64,000 bases of DNA from Loxodes magnus (GCA_946699065.1 CAMPDV010000309.1:1-64000), one strand, 5' to 3'; positions 37,605 through 50,390 are shown, numbered from the stretch's first letter. Numbers and translations are program-made. The notes: generated by a model not told the origin, from the letters alone.

Positions 37605-39398
37605 TCATTTTTTTACATTGTTTGCTTTCGTGTCTTCCGGCGATATTTGCTTTTTAGATCTAAAACTTCGTTTATTCTCAATCTAATCTGTCTCACTAAA
37701 TATTTTCTCAAAAATTTCGCGAGGAATTTTAGATCTCTATTAAGCTTATTGAAGAAACATATTTAAAAAATCATGATAAGAAATGGTTTGCAGCTAGTCA
37801 GCCTCTGCTTCAATTATAAGTTAATTGATAAAAGGCTCAGAATTGTCTTTAAATACATTGAGAACTTAATAAAGTTCTTTTATAGTAACACTTCCTGATT
37901 TATCTTAATCTATTATCTTGAAAATATTATCCAGCTTGTTATATGTTAAAAATTAGCTTGCATCAATAGCAACTGCAATAAATTCTGCGTAATCTATATT
38001 TCCAGATTTGTCTGTATCTAATGAACTAAACAAAACTTTAAGTTACTTTAAGCTCATTGAATTATTTCCGAAAATTTTTTTATATCCCTTGGATAATTCT
38101 TTAAAACAAAGTTTTCCATCACTATTTTCATCTAAACTTATGAAAAGACTATGAAGTTTTTCTTTTTATTCAGGAGTTACTAGTAAATTGCAAATATAGG
38201 ATATCATAACCTTTTAGAGTTTTAATCCTTTAGAATTTTCTTGAGTCTTTTCATCCTTAATCTCCTGCGATATGCCTAAAACTGAATTAAGCATTTTTTA
38301 CGAATGGTAATTGTTTTAAATCCATTTAGAATTTAAAATTTACTCTATAGTAGGTCTTTTTTTAGGATCTAACTTTAGAATGAACTTCATTAAATTAAGT
38401 ACTTCTTTACTAAGGTGCTCTGATTCTTACTTTTAAAATTAAATCTTACTGGAGCATATTTTTTAAATTATTTCAGATGAAGTTGCTCCATTAAACGGTA
38501 AATATCCAAACAGCATCACATACAAAATTATTCCACATGTTCACATATCGCTTTTTTCAGTGAAATTCTTAGTTTTTAAAACTTCTGGAGCTAAGTAGTG
38601 AGGGTTTTGCTATAAAGTAATATCAACAAGAGATTAATATGTTGAGTTGGTACAGTCTAATAATTTAATTGCATTGCATTTATTTTCCTTGAATATAATA
38701 CTTTCAGCTCTAACACACTTGATCAGAATATTCTGCTTATGTAAATATTAGACTACTTATAATAATTGAGTGAAAATTTAAGCTGCATCGAATTCGCTTA
38801 TAAACTCATTCGTTATTATTCTCTCCAATAGGTCACCTCCTCTACATAATTCTTATATTATATAAACCTTTTTATTGGAGCAAAAAAGTTCATAAAAATG
38901 AGGAATATTTGGATGGGAAAGACTCTTTAACATGTTGATTTAATTAACAAAGTCCTATGGATTATAGATTTTATCTTATCTTATTATTTTGGCAGCTCTA
39001 AATTCTTTTGTTTCTATATGATAAGCAATTTTTGTACAACTTCTAATTCCTCTTCCCATAATTTGTCTGATTTAGTAGCATTCACTAATATCTTAATCAC
39101 AAGCAATTTAATTTATTTCTTATAATCATAAGTTATGATAATAACTCACTGACCTAGTGTTGTTATGTCTAAAGCTTGCTCTTGATTAATTAACAAAAGC
39201 ATTATTTTCTCTAGATGGCAGTCTTTTCATGGCCATATCTGATAAACTACTTAGCACTGTATTATATTTAACAGTTAAAAAATCAATATTTTGCCTATCA
39301 GTACTCTCTGTATCTATTGTTTAAATGTCTTTAGATTTTTAGTTGCTTGGCTTAACTCTAAATATATTTCTAAAGGGACATGGAATTTTGCAACCCAT
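37605..39398 (-). CDS. CDPK-like protein with degenerate kinase domain (pseudokinase)
   Basis: An intronless protein of 597 residues. The N-terminus MGCKIPCPF has Gly2 for myristoylation and cysteines for palmitoylation. The kinase domain spans ~108-365: GRGIRS loop, the ATP-site Lys (AAKII, K137), YLAPEVL, and SDMWTCGIILY with Trp as UGA at 38543-38541. Catalytic residues are lost. The HRDLKPEN segment reads IKCVRAES, with Cys228 for the catalytic Asp and Ser for Asn. DFG reads DCT (248-250). The helix-C Glu is Gln153. EF-hands follow: DENSDGKLCFKE (~423), DTDKSGNIDYAE (~459), DQDKSGSVTIKE (~496), and a fourth that lacks ligands. The order is that of a calcium-dependent protein kinase; a calcium-regulated scaffold role is inferred. 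Confidence 0.85.
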
Positions 39399-41063
39399 TA
39401 TAACTAATTTATTCAAATGTTATCAGTAACTAAAAATTCAATAATAATTTCTTAATTCATAAAAATAGGTTAGTTAAATACTTCTTAACTTATTTCTACT
39501 TACTCTATTTTATTTCTTTCTAGTTATTAAATTCTAGTTAAATATCTATCTTCATAAACTCAAACTTATTCATAATAAATTCTTAAATAAACATTCTTTC
39601 AAAGGTTGATTGAATACCTAGAGCATTAGTTCTATTTAATAAAATTGACAAATGTGTTGCTACTGCTTTGTGTGTTAATAGTTAATCGTTAAATTGCAGA
39701 ATATACATGTGATTAATAGTAATCAAATATTAAACCAAATATAATAAAGAATATAACATTTTAAGCTCCAATCTCTTAAATTATCCCACCTTTAATATAG
39801 GACTTTAGTGATAAATATGCTTATTATTAGACTACTTGCATTCAAAGCTAGACTGATAATTCTTATTAAAAGGAACTTTATACAGCTAGTGTAGTATTTA
39901 TTTGAATATCATTAGAATATGAAACTTTTGCATTAGCATTTAATCTAAATAATAGTAACTAATGAGTATTTCATTTATCAAGTATTTTAAAATGGTAACT
40001 TAAATAAATTTAAGAACTATAATATAAACATAATTTAAAGGCTTTATCTAATACTAGCCAGAGAACCCTGATAAGCACTACTAGCTAGGCTACAATAATT
40101 AGCTTATTTGCTAAAACTTTAAGATTTAATTATTTTTATTATATTATAAAAGTGCCCAGATTTTTGATAAATTTGTCTTTAATTTAGTAAATTAGGGAAT
40201 TTAATGCTTGTAATAACTAAATTATTTTTAAAGAAATAAAAATATGTATATGACAATAAGCATAATGAGTTATAAACTCCTCTGATTTATTTATTTTAAT
40301 ACATATGAATTATCAAATCTTATTAATTAATTTCCATTTTATTGCTTAGCGAAATCATAATCCTGTTTTGTATAGTTAAACAAAACGAAATTAATATAAA
40401 TGTTTATCAATCATATACTCATAAATAAAATAAATTGGTTAAAAGTCTTTATAAGTTTAAGTTTTCACTGAAATTAGTAATTTAGAGATAAAATCTAAAT
40501 AATAAATTTAATTCTTCTTAAACAATCTTTATTTTTATTTATAGTATATTCAAATATCACTCATTTACATTGGACCAATATATATTTATATCAATTCATT
40601 CTTCATAAATTATATTAATAACACAATCATTTGGTTTATTCTAACTTTCATTTATATAATCAATAATTTAGATAAATTGACTTGAATTGCTATATATCAT
40701 CAAACTTATTTTAATACCTTTATTATTTTTAGCTTCTCACATATCATTATTAAGTTTTAGAAGCAATAATAATGATTAGATGTTAAGAATATGAATATTA
40801 ACTAAAAATAGAATAAGCACTTTAATAACAAATATTTCTCTTTCTTCCTTTTTATTTGATAACTAAATGAGAGATTAGGTAAAGAGTATTTAATTTATGT
40901 TTAGCTGATCAAATAAATAACTCTTTCAATTTTAAAACTCTTAATGTTTATCAGTCAGTTTTTTCTACTATATTAAAAAAATTTCCTTATATTAAATAAG
41001 CTTTCTAAATAAGAGATGAAAGTTAAAGTATTCGAAATACAAAGTTCCCATATATAAATTAAA
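39399..41063. other. AT-rich intergenic region (divergent promoters)
   Basis: Lies between the CDPK-like gene (minus) and a kelch-type gene (plus), so it should hold two divergent promoters. No gene or defined motif was recognised. Confidence 0.45.
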
Positions 41064-42044
41064 ATGGGAAATAAGGCATATTAAAAAGATAGTATAATGA
41101 AAGTGAGAGATAATTTAAGCATAAAGATATTGTTTTTAAGGAAAAGCATAAGAAGAACTTAATAATTTAGAAAAAATAGAATATTTGGCTTGCTAGGTAT
41201 AGGAATAGTTAAATATGAAATATGCTAAAATTTTAAAGGAGTTCCTAAGTTCAGAAAAATCTCAACAATTAATTAAAATTAAAGAACTTACTTGTCATAT
41301 TTAATAGCTCCTAATAAATTTGAATGCTGTTAATTGAAAATTAAAAAAACTAAAGGATATTGCACTTAAATCGAATAGCTGTACGAAGATATATTAGTTG
41401 TTTCAGGTGGTCTTTCATCTTAATAGAGGCTATTCTAAATAATTAAAGAAAAATAAAAAATGCTAGAGTTACAAATGAAGTTTTAAAGATTTTGACATAG
41501 AACTAGTTTTAATAAGAGAGATATAATATTTATAATTTCAGGATAAGCTGATAAAGGTTAGTAATTTGTAGATACAAAAGAGTGTGAAATGTTCAGATTG
41601 AGTAATAATGAGTTTTCTATTATTAGATAAATTTTATCCCCAGTAAGCTTTTTTGGATGTTCTTAACAAGATTCGAAACTTTGGGTGTTTGGAGGATATA
41701 GTTCTGAGTTAGATATTTTTTAAAACTTGATTTAAGAATTTGACTTTAAAACAAATAATTGAATTTATAACTAGAAAATTCTATTATAGAAAGGCACACT
41801 ATCATCGGTATCAATTCCTTAACAAAACTGCATTTTAATTTATAGAAACGGATGATATGAATCAAATAATTAAATATTTGACTTAAAGAACATAGTTAGC
41901 TAAAATTAGATATTTCCTTCTGAATAATTTAATTCCACACAGCCTATTGAATCTGGATACAAAGTTTACTAGTTTGAGATTTCTAATAATCTGTTTATTT
42001 TTGATTTAAAGAAATAAAAGTGGCAAGAGATACTTAAGCAATGA
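41064..42044 (+). CDS. Coiled-coil plus kelch-type propeller protein
   Basis: The C-terminal two-thirds (frame ending at UGA 42042-42044) has kelch-like strands: VSGGLSSQQRL, DIIFIISGQADKG, KLWVFGGYSSEL, CILIYRNGWYESNN and NLFIFDLKKQKW. The N-terminal part is a coiled coil (QEELNNLEKIEYLACQ) in another frame. Removing GTACGAAGATATATTAG at 41381-41397 (17 nt) joins the two as KSN-SFVSGG. The start is less certain: ATG 41064 (MGNKAYQKD) fits if a 28-nt GTATAA...TTTAAG segment at 41092-41119 is also removed, giving 311 residues. Reading the terminal UGA as Trp would extend the protein to about 42188. Probably a protein-interaction propeller. Confidence 0.6.
41381..41397 (+). other. 17-nt intron
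   Basis: GTACGAAGATATATTAG. Its removal connects the coiled-coil frame to the kelch frame; retention leaves the two in different frames. It shares the GTA start, TTAG end and length with the intron at 34844. Confidence 0.7.
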
Positions 42045-42744
42045 GACTAAAGCTTAAAAGATAAATTTTATTAATTTTTAACTCAATTAGTTTGCTTAAA
42101 CTTTTATAAATTATTAAATCAAGTAAGTAGACACAATCTAAATAAGTAAATTAATTTAAATATACAAGTGATTTAATTATCAAATTGATAACTAAGCTAT
42201 TATTAATTAAATCTACTCTCTAATATCTTTATTTAAACAATAATTCCACTATATAATTAAATTGCTCTTTTGTATAAATAATATTTTAATGATAATTGTA
42301 TAAAGTATATAAGTGCTAAAATTGTATAAAAATAGAGTAGAATATGAATTTAACTAATTATAAATACTACTAAACTTAAAAATGTATATAGTTTAAACAA
42401 AATAGAAGCTTATTACATACAAAGCAGCTTATTATAAAATGTTTATCAATATTGCTCCATTATTTCTTTATATGCATTCAAATTTGTTATATCAACAACT
42501 CCTTTTTCTCTTTAAGCAGATTTATTTAAAATTTATCTCACTTCAAATATAATTAAATGAACTTAAAACTTAAATATTTTTAGGGATAGATTCTCTAGGA
42601 ATTAATTTTAAAAAATTTGAATAAAAGAAATGAAGAAATTAGTAGTTGCTTGGTTTATCAATAATTAAAGAAATTTATAAATTAAAATAAATTTATAGAA
42701 AGCTAATTCTTTACTTTATAAGCAAATTCATTTAGAAATAATAA
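42045..42744. other. AT-rich intergenic region
   Basis: No gene supported between the kelch-type gene and the tRNA-like sequence. Confidence 0.5.
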
Positions 42745-42811
42745 GACAGTGTGGCCGAGTGGTCTAAGGCGCTAGTCTTTCGGGGCGTGGGTTCAAATCC
42801 CACCGCTGTCA
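42745..42811 (+). pseudogene. tRNA-Leu-like sequence lacking the anticodon arm
   Basis: A 67-nt tRNA body. The acceptor GACAGTG pairs with CGCTGTC plus discriminator A. The D arm is GCCGAGTGGTCTAAGGC, and the T arm GTGGG-TTCAAAT-CCCAC is perfect. Between the D and T arms only about 16 nt remain (GCTAGTCTTTCGGGGC), too few for an anticodon stem-loop plus the long variable arm of a class II tRNA. The residue looks like one strand of an anticodon stem (CTAGT) fused to a variable arm (CTTTCGGGG). A deletion between CTAGT direct repeats of the two stem strands, about 13 nt, would produce it; that is inference. Internal A and B boxes are intact, so transcription is possible. Confidence 0.75.
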
Positions 42812-43690
42812 TTTTAATCTTCAATACTTTAGTATTTAATTAATAAATCCTTTATCAATAATATATTCAATTTCTAAAAATTTTTAACTAAATTATATAA
42901 GATATGTATAATTAAGTTCCAACATACCTTAGTAAAAGTTGATGAATTGTGGATATTTTTTTGTCTTTGTTTAAGAATGATATCAAAATGGATTTATTAT
43001 AATATAAGGCGAATATTCACCATCCAATTATTTTATGAGAAATATTTACCAAAATATTTTATTTTCAATCATTTGAATTTGAAAGCTAAAATTAAAATCT
43101 ATAAATGTTTTAAATGAAAATATCCTTATTCTTCTTTAGAAAATTTGCTTAAAAATAAGGTAATTTAGTTTGCATATTGCTACATAATTTAAATTATTAT
43201 CTGCTTTAATTAAAAAAAGTCTAAAATTAATTAATTTTGTCTCTTTACAAACTAAAATATGTCTTTTTATATAAGTTTTATCCTAAATAATGTTAAATTT
43301 TTAATTATTTAAGATATATTAATATTTAAATTTAATCATAATAAAAGGAAAAATTCAACCTTCATATTATTTTTTTACTGTGCTCTAAACATTTGATCTA
43401 TATGAATATTATCGTAAAAAGTTAAAAATTAAAAGAATATTAGTTAAATGATATAATTTAAATTATATAAATTTTAAGCTAGTTAGAAGTTAATTTTAAA
43501 CTAAATAAAGTTATGCTATAAGTATAACACTTTTAATTAATATATTATGCCCTTTTATTGAGTATCAATTAGCTTTATAGTCAAACTTTATATTGTATCG
43601 TTAAAATGTAATACTTTGTAATATGATAATTAAGGATTTAGAATGCTTTAATTATTATATAATAAAAGATATATAAGCAACAATATAAAA
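42812..43690. other. AT-rich spacer between two tRNA loci
   Basis: No gene supported. The sequence directly after the tRNA-like locus is ATTTTAATCTTC, with one short T run that could end polymerase III transcription. Confidence 0.45.
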
Positions 43691-43763
43691 TGCCGAAACC
43701 CGGGATTGAACCGGGGACCTTTAGATCTTCAGTCTAACGCTCTCCCAACTGAGCTATTTCGGC
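43691..43763 (-). tRNA. tRNA-Phe(GAA)
   Basis: A 73-nt cloverleaf on the minus strand. The acceptor GCCGAAA pairs with TTTCGGC, and the discriminator is A. The D arm is GCTC-AGTTGGGA-GAGC. The anticodon arm TTAGA-CTGAAGA-TCTAA carries GAA. The T arm is CCCGG-TTCAATC-CCGGG. No intron. All stems pair fully and invariant A/B-box bases are present. It decodes UUU/UUC as Phe. Confidence 0.97.
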
Positions 43764-44563
43764 CGTTAATTAAAGTAAAATTAAATGAATTTAAATGAAT
43801 TAAGATTATGAATATTCTTCTATATAATTAAAACTACAATTATTATTGTCACTTAATTAAAATAATTCAATCCTTCATAATATTTTCTAACTAAGGCTTT
43901 TATTTTATTTTTTAGCGATTTTATAAAGAATATACTTAAAAATAATAATAAGCCTATTTAAATGTTTAAATTCTAAAGACATGCTGAAAAATCAACTTAA
44001 TAATGAATATTTACATTAAAAATAAAATTTAAAAAATAGATATTCAGAGAATAATTGAATAACCTTTATATTAATAAAAGAAAAGAGATTTTAGTACTAA
44101 TAATTCAGTTAAAATTAGGAATAATATAAAAATTAATAGTTTTAACTATGAAAGTTATTTAAGTAAATTACAAGAATAGATTTAATTTACATAAGAACAT
44201 AGTAAATAAATTAATAAAGAAGCTAGATTTCTGTTTAATTTAGAAATAATAAGAAAATTCATTTAATACATATATTATTTAAATTTTTATTTTTATAGTG
44301 GCTTTCTTTATCAATAATGAAATTATTTATCGTTCTCAAATAATACAGTTTGAATAAATAAAGATTTATCTAATATTAAAAGATAATACTTTTAAGAGTA
44401 AAAATGAAATAAGTCGTTTAATCTATTGAAAATTCTAGCATTTTTTTAATATAGAAGAAAATTTGGTGTCAATCTTTATTAATAAATCACTTAAGCAAAA
44501 TTATGTATAAATAATTTGAAATAAAAAGTATTTCTTTCACTATTTCTTATTGTGATTTGATGC
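43764..44563. other. AT-rich intergenic region
   Basis: No gene supported between tRNA-Phe and the unidentified minus-strand gene. Confidence 0.5.
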
Positions 44564-46330
44564 TCACTATTTAGTCTGAAAGTTTTATTTTTCATTTAAG
44601 CTATTTTAGCCTTTAAATTCTTTAAGATTTGAAAATCCAAAGAAAGTTTACAAAAATTGCTTTAAACACATCATCTTTCTTTCAATTACAAGTTCGCTAA
44701 ATTTCAAAATATCATCTTTGATATTGCATACTTATATATTCTTGTTCCATTGAATAATATCTATTTCTTAAATAGGATAGAGTAAGTTTGAGATTCCATC
44801 AAAAAGCTCCTAAAAATGTTAAAGAATCTTACATTCTACTTCTTCTAGTAATTTCCTTTTTAAAAATTAGAGAGAACATTATGAGAATTCTAAAATTGAA
44901 CTTCCTTGAGACAAAATATTTGCAATAAAATAACCTGTAAAACAGTGCCAAATGCTTTAATATTAATTATTTACTCGTTGCTAAACTCTTTCTAAAATAC
45001 CTATCCTGGATTTATGCAAATTTTTTGGATTAGTTATTTAGAAATAAAGAAGAAGGATATTAGCATTTATATATTATATCTGTATAAGCATTTACCTTTG
45101 CTGGGATTATTCTTTAGAAACTCTTTGCTTTTCATATGGACTTATTAAATCCCAATACATCTCAGCATATTCGTTTTGAAACGCCAGATTGAGAAACTAT
45201 ATAACAGAAATTGGAATTTGGTTTATTTTATTTAGCATCTCTTTTATTAGTTTTTCAATGATATTTAGCAAAGATTTTTATACGTTTAGAGTATTTATTG
45301 AAGGGGCCTATTCATAGTTTTCTTAATGTTTTTAGTTTAGAAATTCACTGAAATTTTGTTCTTGGGTATTCGATATTAGCGACTTAAAATCAAGTTGCTC
45401 ATCTTCTAAATTCTAAAGACATACTTCTTCAAATATATTTCTTAATCATGACGAAACTTAATTTCCTTGAATCTCAAAACAATCTTTAAAAACTATACCA
45501 CTAAATTTACATATCTTAAATATGTTATTAAAAAGTTCGCAAAAATGAAAGGTTTCTCCTTAATCTGAACTTTAGATTAAGTTTTAATTTTGATCTATGA
45601 TTTAAGAAAATTTTGGTTTCCAAACTATTTCTTACTTTTGCTACTCGTTTTATTAAGAGTATATAATAGAAGCTTACTTACATTTTTTTTCAAATAATAG
45701 TTTTTCTATAGCTTGCTAATTAATTTTTAATAGTTATATTCCTAATAATTCTAATATTTTCTACTTAAGATTATAATTCCTATCTGTTATCTACAGTTGC
45801 TCAGATTAAATCTTATCCTTGAATTTAAAATTTTAGATTTATCTTTTTGAGTCTCTTGTAAATCTTTCTAATTCTTAGCATATTATTCTATGCAGACTAA
45901 ATTTGCAGCTTTTATTATCCCAATTATGTTATAAGCTTTCACAGCTACTAGTTGAATCTCATTTTCTTTATTATTGTTCTTCTATTTATTATAAATTGGT
46001 TTTTTCATAACTATCTGATATCTTCTTTTGCTCGATATTTTGAGATTCTAATTTATATTTTTTTTAAAAGTTAATTTCTATTGAGTTTTAGATTGAAATA
46101 TTTATTTCCTCTTCTTATGAATCAGATTTATCCAAAAAATTGAAATCATTAACTAAAGTATGAAGATTAAATTCTGCGCTTCTTGTAATTAATTAACTGA
46201 AGTCCTTTTATTTTCTTTACTTGTCTCTTCTTTTTTAATATATTATTTCTTTATTTTTTCTGATTTATTCATTTTAATCTAATTTACTAACAATTATTTT
46301 TTACTTAGAGTTGCTTTGATTTGTTTTCAT
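44564..46330 (-). CDS. Unidentified 588-residue protein
   Basis: One intronless frame runs from ATG 46330 to UGA 44566-44564, with many UAA/UAG read as Gln and a few UGA as Trp. Residues ~1-130 are polar and Gln/Lys/Asn-rich. The C-terminal ~320 residues look like a folded, largely helical domain: QGETFHFCELFNNIFKICKF, EYAEMYWDLISPYEKQRV, SIWHCFTGYFIANIL, IERKMMCLKQFLQTFFGF. There is no signal peptide or membrane segment. I do not recognise the family. Confidence that it is a gene comes from length, sustained composition and the terminal UGA, not homology. Confidence 0.6.
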
Positions 46331-48092
46331 TCTTAAATCAGGTAAGACGAAGTTGATATTTTAAACTACCTTTCTTTGCTAGCCTTGGAATAGCACATTT
46401 AAATTTCTCTTTGATAATTCTTTCTTTAAATAATCATTCTGTTGCTTGGCTTCTCTTTCTTAATTACATTAATTAATTTATAGCTGCTAATATCTAATAT
46501 TAAGGAGTTAAACTAAGGTCTCTTATTCTAATTAAACTTTAGCTATTTTTAAGTGCCACTATTACTTAATAAGTTAGACTTTTTTCAATTGAGAACTTTA
46601 ATTCTTAGAATCTTTTACTTTAATAGTCTTAATTTTTAATTATATCTTTATCCAGCTTTAAATAAAACTTTCATAATTAAATATCTCTACCTAATATTAA
46701 ACTCTAGATCTTAAATTTAGTTTAATTTACCTTTATAATTGTTATTATCGCTGCTTTATTTAAAAATTATCTTTACTAGCACTAGTTACTTAAGCAGCTT
46801 TAGTATTCTGAAATATATAAATGATAAAGATATAGTGACTATTATTAATAATAGGAGCATCTTTATTTAAGGATAATATTCCTAGCTAATATACTAAATT
46901 CCTAATATTAAAAGTTTTTATTTCAAATATAGCTTAGTAATTAGATTGATATTAATGAAATAGACTCTAGTTACTATATTAGACTTATTAGACTTTAACT
47001 ATTAAGTATATTATTTAAAATAATACTTTAATTATTAGATTATGTAAATACTTTAATCTTTTATCAAAGAATCTATTATCTTATTTAGTGCTTTTTACTT
47101 ATATTCAATTTACTTTTAGTATTATTTATGTAAAACTAAGAATTAGCTCAGATATAAAAAGAATAACCTTAATGCTATTAGAACTGTAAATATAGAGATC
47201 TTAGTTAATAGTTATTGACTATATTACATTTGTTTGATTTAACTAGCATGATTTTATATTTGCCTAAGTAGTTTTAAAACTACTTTAGATAGAATACAAC
47301 GTTAAGCATATATAATAATAGTTATAAAGGATAATTATGAGAATAATCTATTTTAATATAATCAAAAGCTAAAAAATCCTAATTCTTATAAATTAAATCT
47401 AACTAATCATTAAAGCTTAGCTTATTTATTTCATATACCTTGTTATTTAAAATGCTAAATCAGAGATTAAAGGTAGCTTTATCATAGTTAAATAAACAGA
47501 TTCTAATTTTAATTTGGTAACTAATGCTTTTATTTTAGTTGATGCTGATATTATTTAAATTTTAGACTGTTTATTTAAAGGTTTAAGTTAAGTTAAATTT
47601 ATAATGCTAGATATAAAACTTTAATCTAAAGGCTATATTTAAATTAATAATTAGAGTCTTTTTTAAATTAAAGACTTTTAATTTATTTTCTCTTTACTTT
47701 AAGAAAAGTTTCAATTTTAATTGATATAGACTCAAATTATTGGTTTTTCCTTTTTTTAAATTGATATAATTGAATATTGATGAAAATTTAAAATTAAAGG
47801 AATTATATTTAGGTAATTTAATGAGGGAAAACCATTTTTTTATCTATAGAATGATAAATCAGAATTATCTGGATTTTGTACTTATATTAATCTCTAATAA
47901 AAGATGCTTCTTTAAAAAATTAAAATAGACACTGTATATCTTCAGAAGGGATAAACTTTATTCTATTTGAGATGAAATAGATTTGATTTAATATTAGAAA
48001 AAGAAGTTAATAATTATGTTTTATTCTTATAATATTAATTAAAGATTGCATATGATTTAGAAATGATATTGAAATAAGAATGTATACTCTAA
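46331..48092. other. AT-rich intergenic region
   Basis: No gene supported between two minus-strand genes. Many TTA/TAA-rich runs and short inverted repeats, none distinctive. Confidence 0.5.
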
Positions 48093-50390
48093 TCAACTTT
48101 TATTTTAGGCTTTCCTAATGAACATATCTATTTTAACTTAATTGGGATCTGAATCTTTTTTTCTCCTTTAAGCTGGCTTGTTATTATGTAAAACTCCTTT
48201 TCTCTTTATTCCTTTACGCTTTTACTTTTTGTTAAATAATTTTTAAGCAGAAAAATTTTTTAATCTATTTAGTTCACATTCTTTATAATGCTTTTCAATC
48301 CCTAACTTTGTCATTTCTGAACTGAATTAACAAAATTCGCAAATAAAATTGATACTGTTTAATGTTGCATTTCCTATTTGATTTTGTTCTTAGATTTATT
48401 CTTAAATAGTTGTTTATTGCTCTTAGTTTTAATTAGCAGCAATTTCATTCGAACTTTGATCGTCATATTCGAAATCGAATAGCTCAGCTAATAACTCTTC
48501 TGTAGTTAGATTTTAATTAGTATTAATATTAATAATTTCCATAAAATTAGCGTCATTTTTATCCAAATTCATCTCTTATGGTCTAGGATCCTATTGAAAA
48601 TTATTATTATCTTAATCTTCTTAAGGTATACAAGACTCTTATTTTGCAGCTATTTCTTATAAAGACTCTTTTTTCATTTGAAAATACTTTTGTATGCTTT
48701 TCTAAGCAAACATAATTTATGGCTTATTTTTTTGTTTGTTTTTTGCCAAAACAACTCCTTTTTATCTTTGCTCATAACAGCTTTTTTCATGGTCTAATAT
48801 TCCAACTTTTGTAAGCTTTTGTTCAAATTTGCAGTAGCTACATTTGAAATCAGTTAATTAAGGAAGCATGCTTTCCAGGGGTACAATTTTAAGAGGCTTA
48901 AGTAATTTATTTTCCTCTTATTAATCATACTTAATTTTATTAATATTTTCAGTAAAGCCTTTTTAATTCTCCAACTCTAACATGCTCGTATCCATTTTTA
49001 TTTATTATTCATTCTATACTTCATTTTCTATTTGCATTTAATCTATTTCGACTGATTTATCATAGTTTCTAAAATAATTTGTAATAAGAGAATGCTTCTT
49101 AGGTGGGTCCATTAAATGTCCAATAGCAACGCAAAGATATCTTACTGGATCCATTGGTTCTAACGCTCTTAATAGTTTAAAAGCGCTTTAAGTAAGAAAG
49201 TCCAAATCACCTCCCAAAGGAGTTGAGAAAGTAGCAATTTTTTCTTTAGTTTCGAATTTAAAAGTTTTTGCAGAGACTGATAAACTTAAGCCTACTTTAT
49301 TTAATTAGCCTATTTATTCTGCTAGCATTTCACATAGCCAACTCAAAACATGCTTTCTTTCTTCGTAGTTAAAAGCTAAACCAAATGTTCTTCCAACACT
49401 TATTGATTTTCTCTCCATAGGATCACTATGAGTCAAAGCACCAATACCAAAGCAAGAATCCAGAATAAAACGGATTTCCCTATCGTGCTTAAATGCTAAT
49501 TTAATGGCTAAAGGATTTTTTTGTACATCTTCACATGTAAAAAATCCTAGTTTATTAAGCTAAATCTCTGTAGATTCTCCAATAAAAGGTACTTTTCTCA
49601 AGTTTAGTTTAGCAATAAACTACATTATTTTATCTCTATCACTTTCTAGCTTAAATTAATCATTTGGCTTTTTGATATCTGTACATATCTTAGCTAGCAT
49701 TTTATTGCATGAGATACCTGCTGAACATGTTAAATTAGTAGCTTCAAATATTTATTTTCTTATTTCCCTAGCAGTAGATTCTGGAGTAAAGTCTGGATTA
49801 TTCTATAAAAACTTAGTGACTTCTAAATAGCCTTCGTCCAATCCGTAAGATTCAAAATTAGCATCGAATTTTTTGAAAATTTATCTGATTTACTTTGCTA
49901 TTTCAGTGTATTTTCTCATATTTGGTTCTATTAATTTTAAATCTTTACATAGATGTAGAGCTACGAAACCAGGCTAAGCACTTCTAATACCAAATTTTCT
50001 TGCAATATAGTTAGAGGTAGCAATTACACCGTTAGCTGAACCTATTGCAATGGGTTAATTAGCAAGTTTAGGATTGTCCCTAATCTCAACAGCAGCATAG
50101 AACATATCCATATCTACATGAATCCATATTTTGTCTAATTTTCTATCTTCTTCTAGCTATTTAAAAAAATTTTCAGTTCATATTTCAGCTTACTTAACTA
50201 CATATTCATTTTATAAATTAGCTTCATATCTAACTTTGTTTTTTTCAGCTTTTTTATCTTACTTTAATTTCTTTTATAGTTGCCATTAATAATATCAGGT
50301 ATCTTTAGTAACCTCAAGTATTTTGGCATTTATAGCTTCTCTATCAATATCTTACATTCCTGCCTTTTCAACCACAAAATTGATCTACAT
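48093..50390 (-). CDS. POLK: DNA polymerase kappa (Y-family translesion polymerase)
   Basis: The frame encodes 765 residues from ATG 50390 to UGA 48095-48093. The N-clasp motif EKAGMQDIDREAINAKI matches the KAGM...DKEKIN element of pol kappa. The catalytic motifs HVDMDMFYAAVE, SNYIARKFGIRSAQPGF and SYGLDEGYLE are intact. A helix-hairpin-helix region (LRKVPFIGESTEIQLNKLGF) and the little-finger domain follow. The C-terminal part has two ubiquitin-binding zinc fingers, CSYCKFEQ...HEKSC and CEFCQFSS...HYKEC. PIP-like boxes QKSIQKYF and, at the end, QVKIDMFI would bind PCNA. Coding appearance continues upstream to about 50470, and an upstream exon from ATG 50539 joined over a 20-nt GTATTAATTCGTTGGCTTAG is possible. 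Role: error-prone bypass of minor-groove lesions. Confidence 0.92.

Noticed and set aside
46180-46272. Start of the unidentified gene at ATG 46272
   Set aside because: That ATG is out of frame with the body; ATG 46330 is in frame without any intron.
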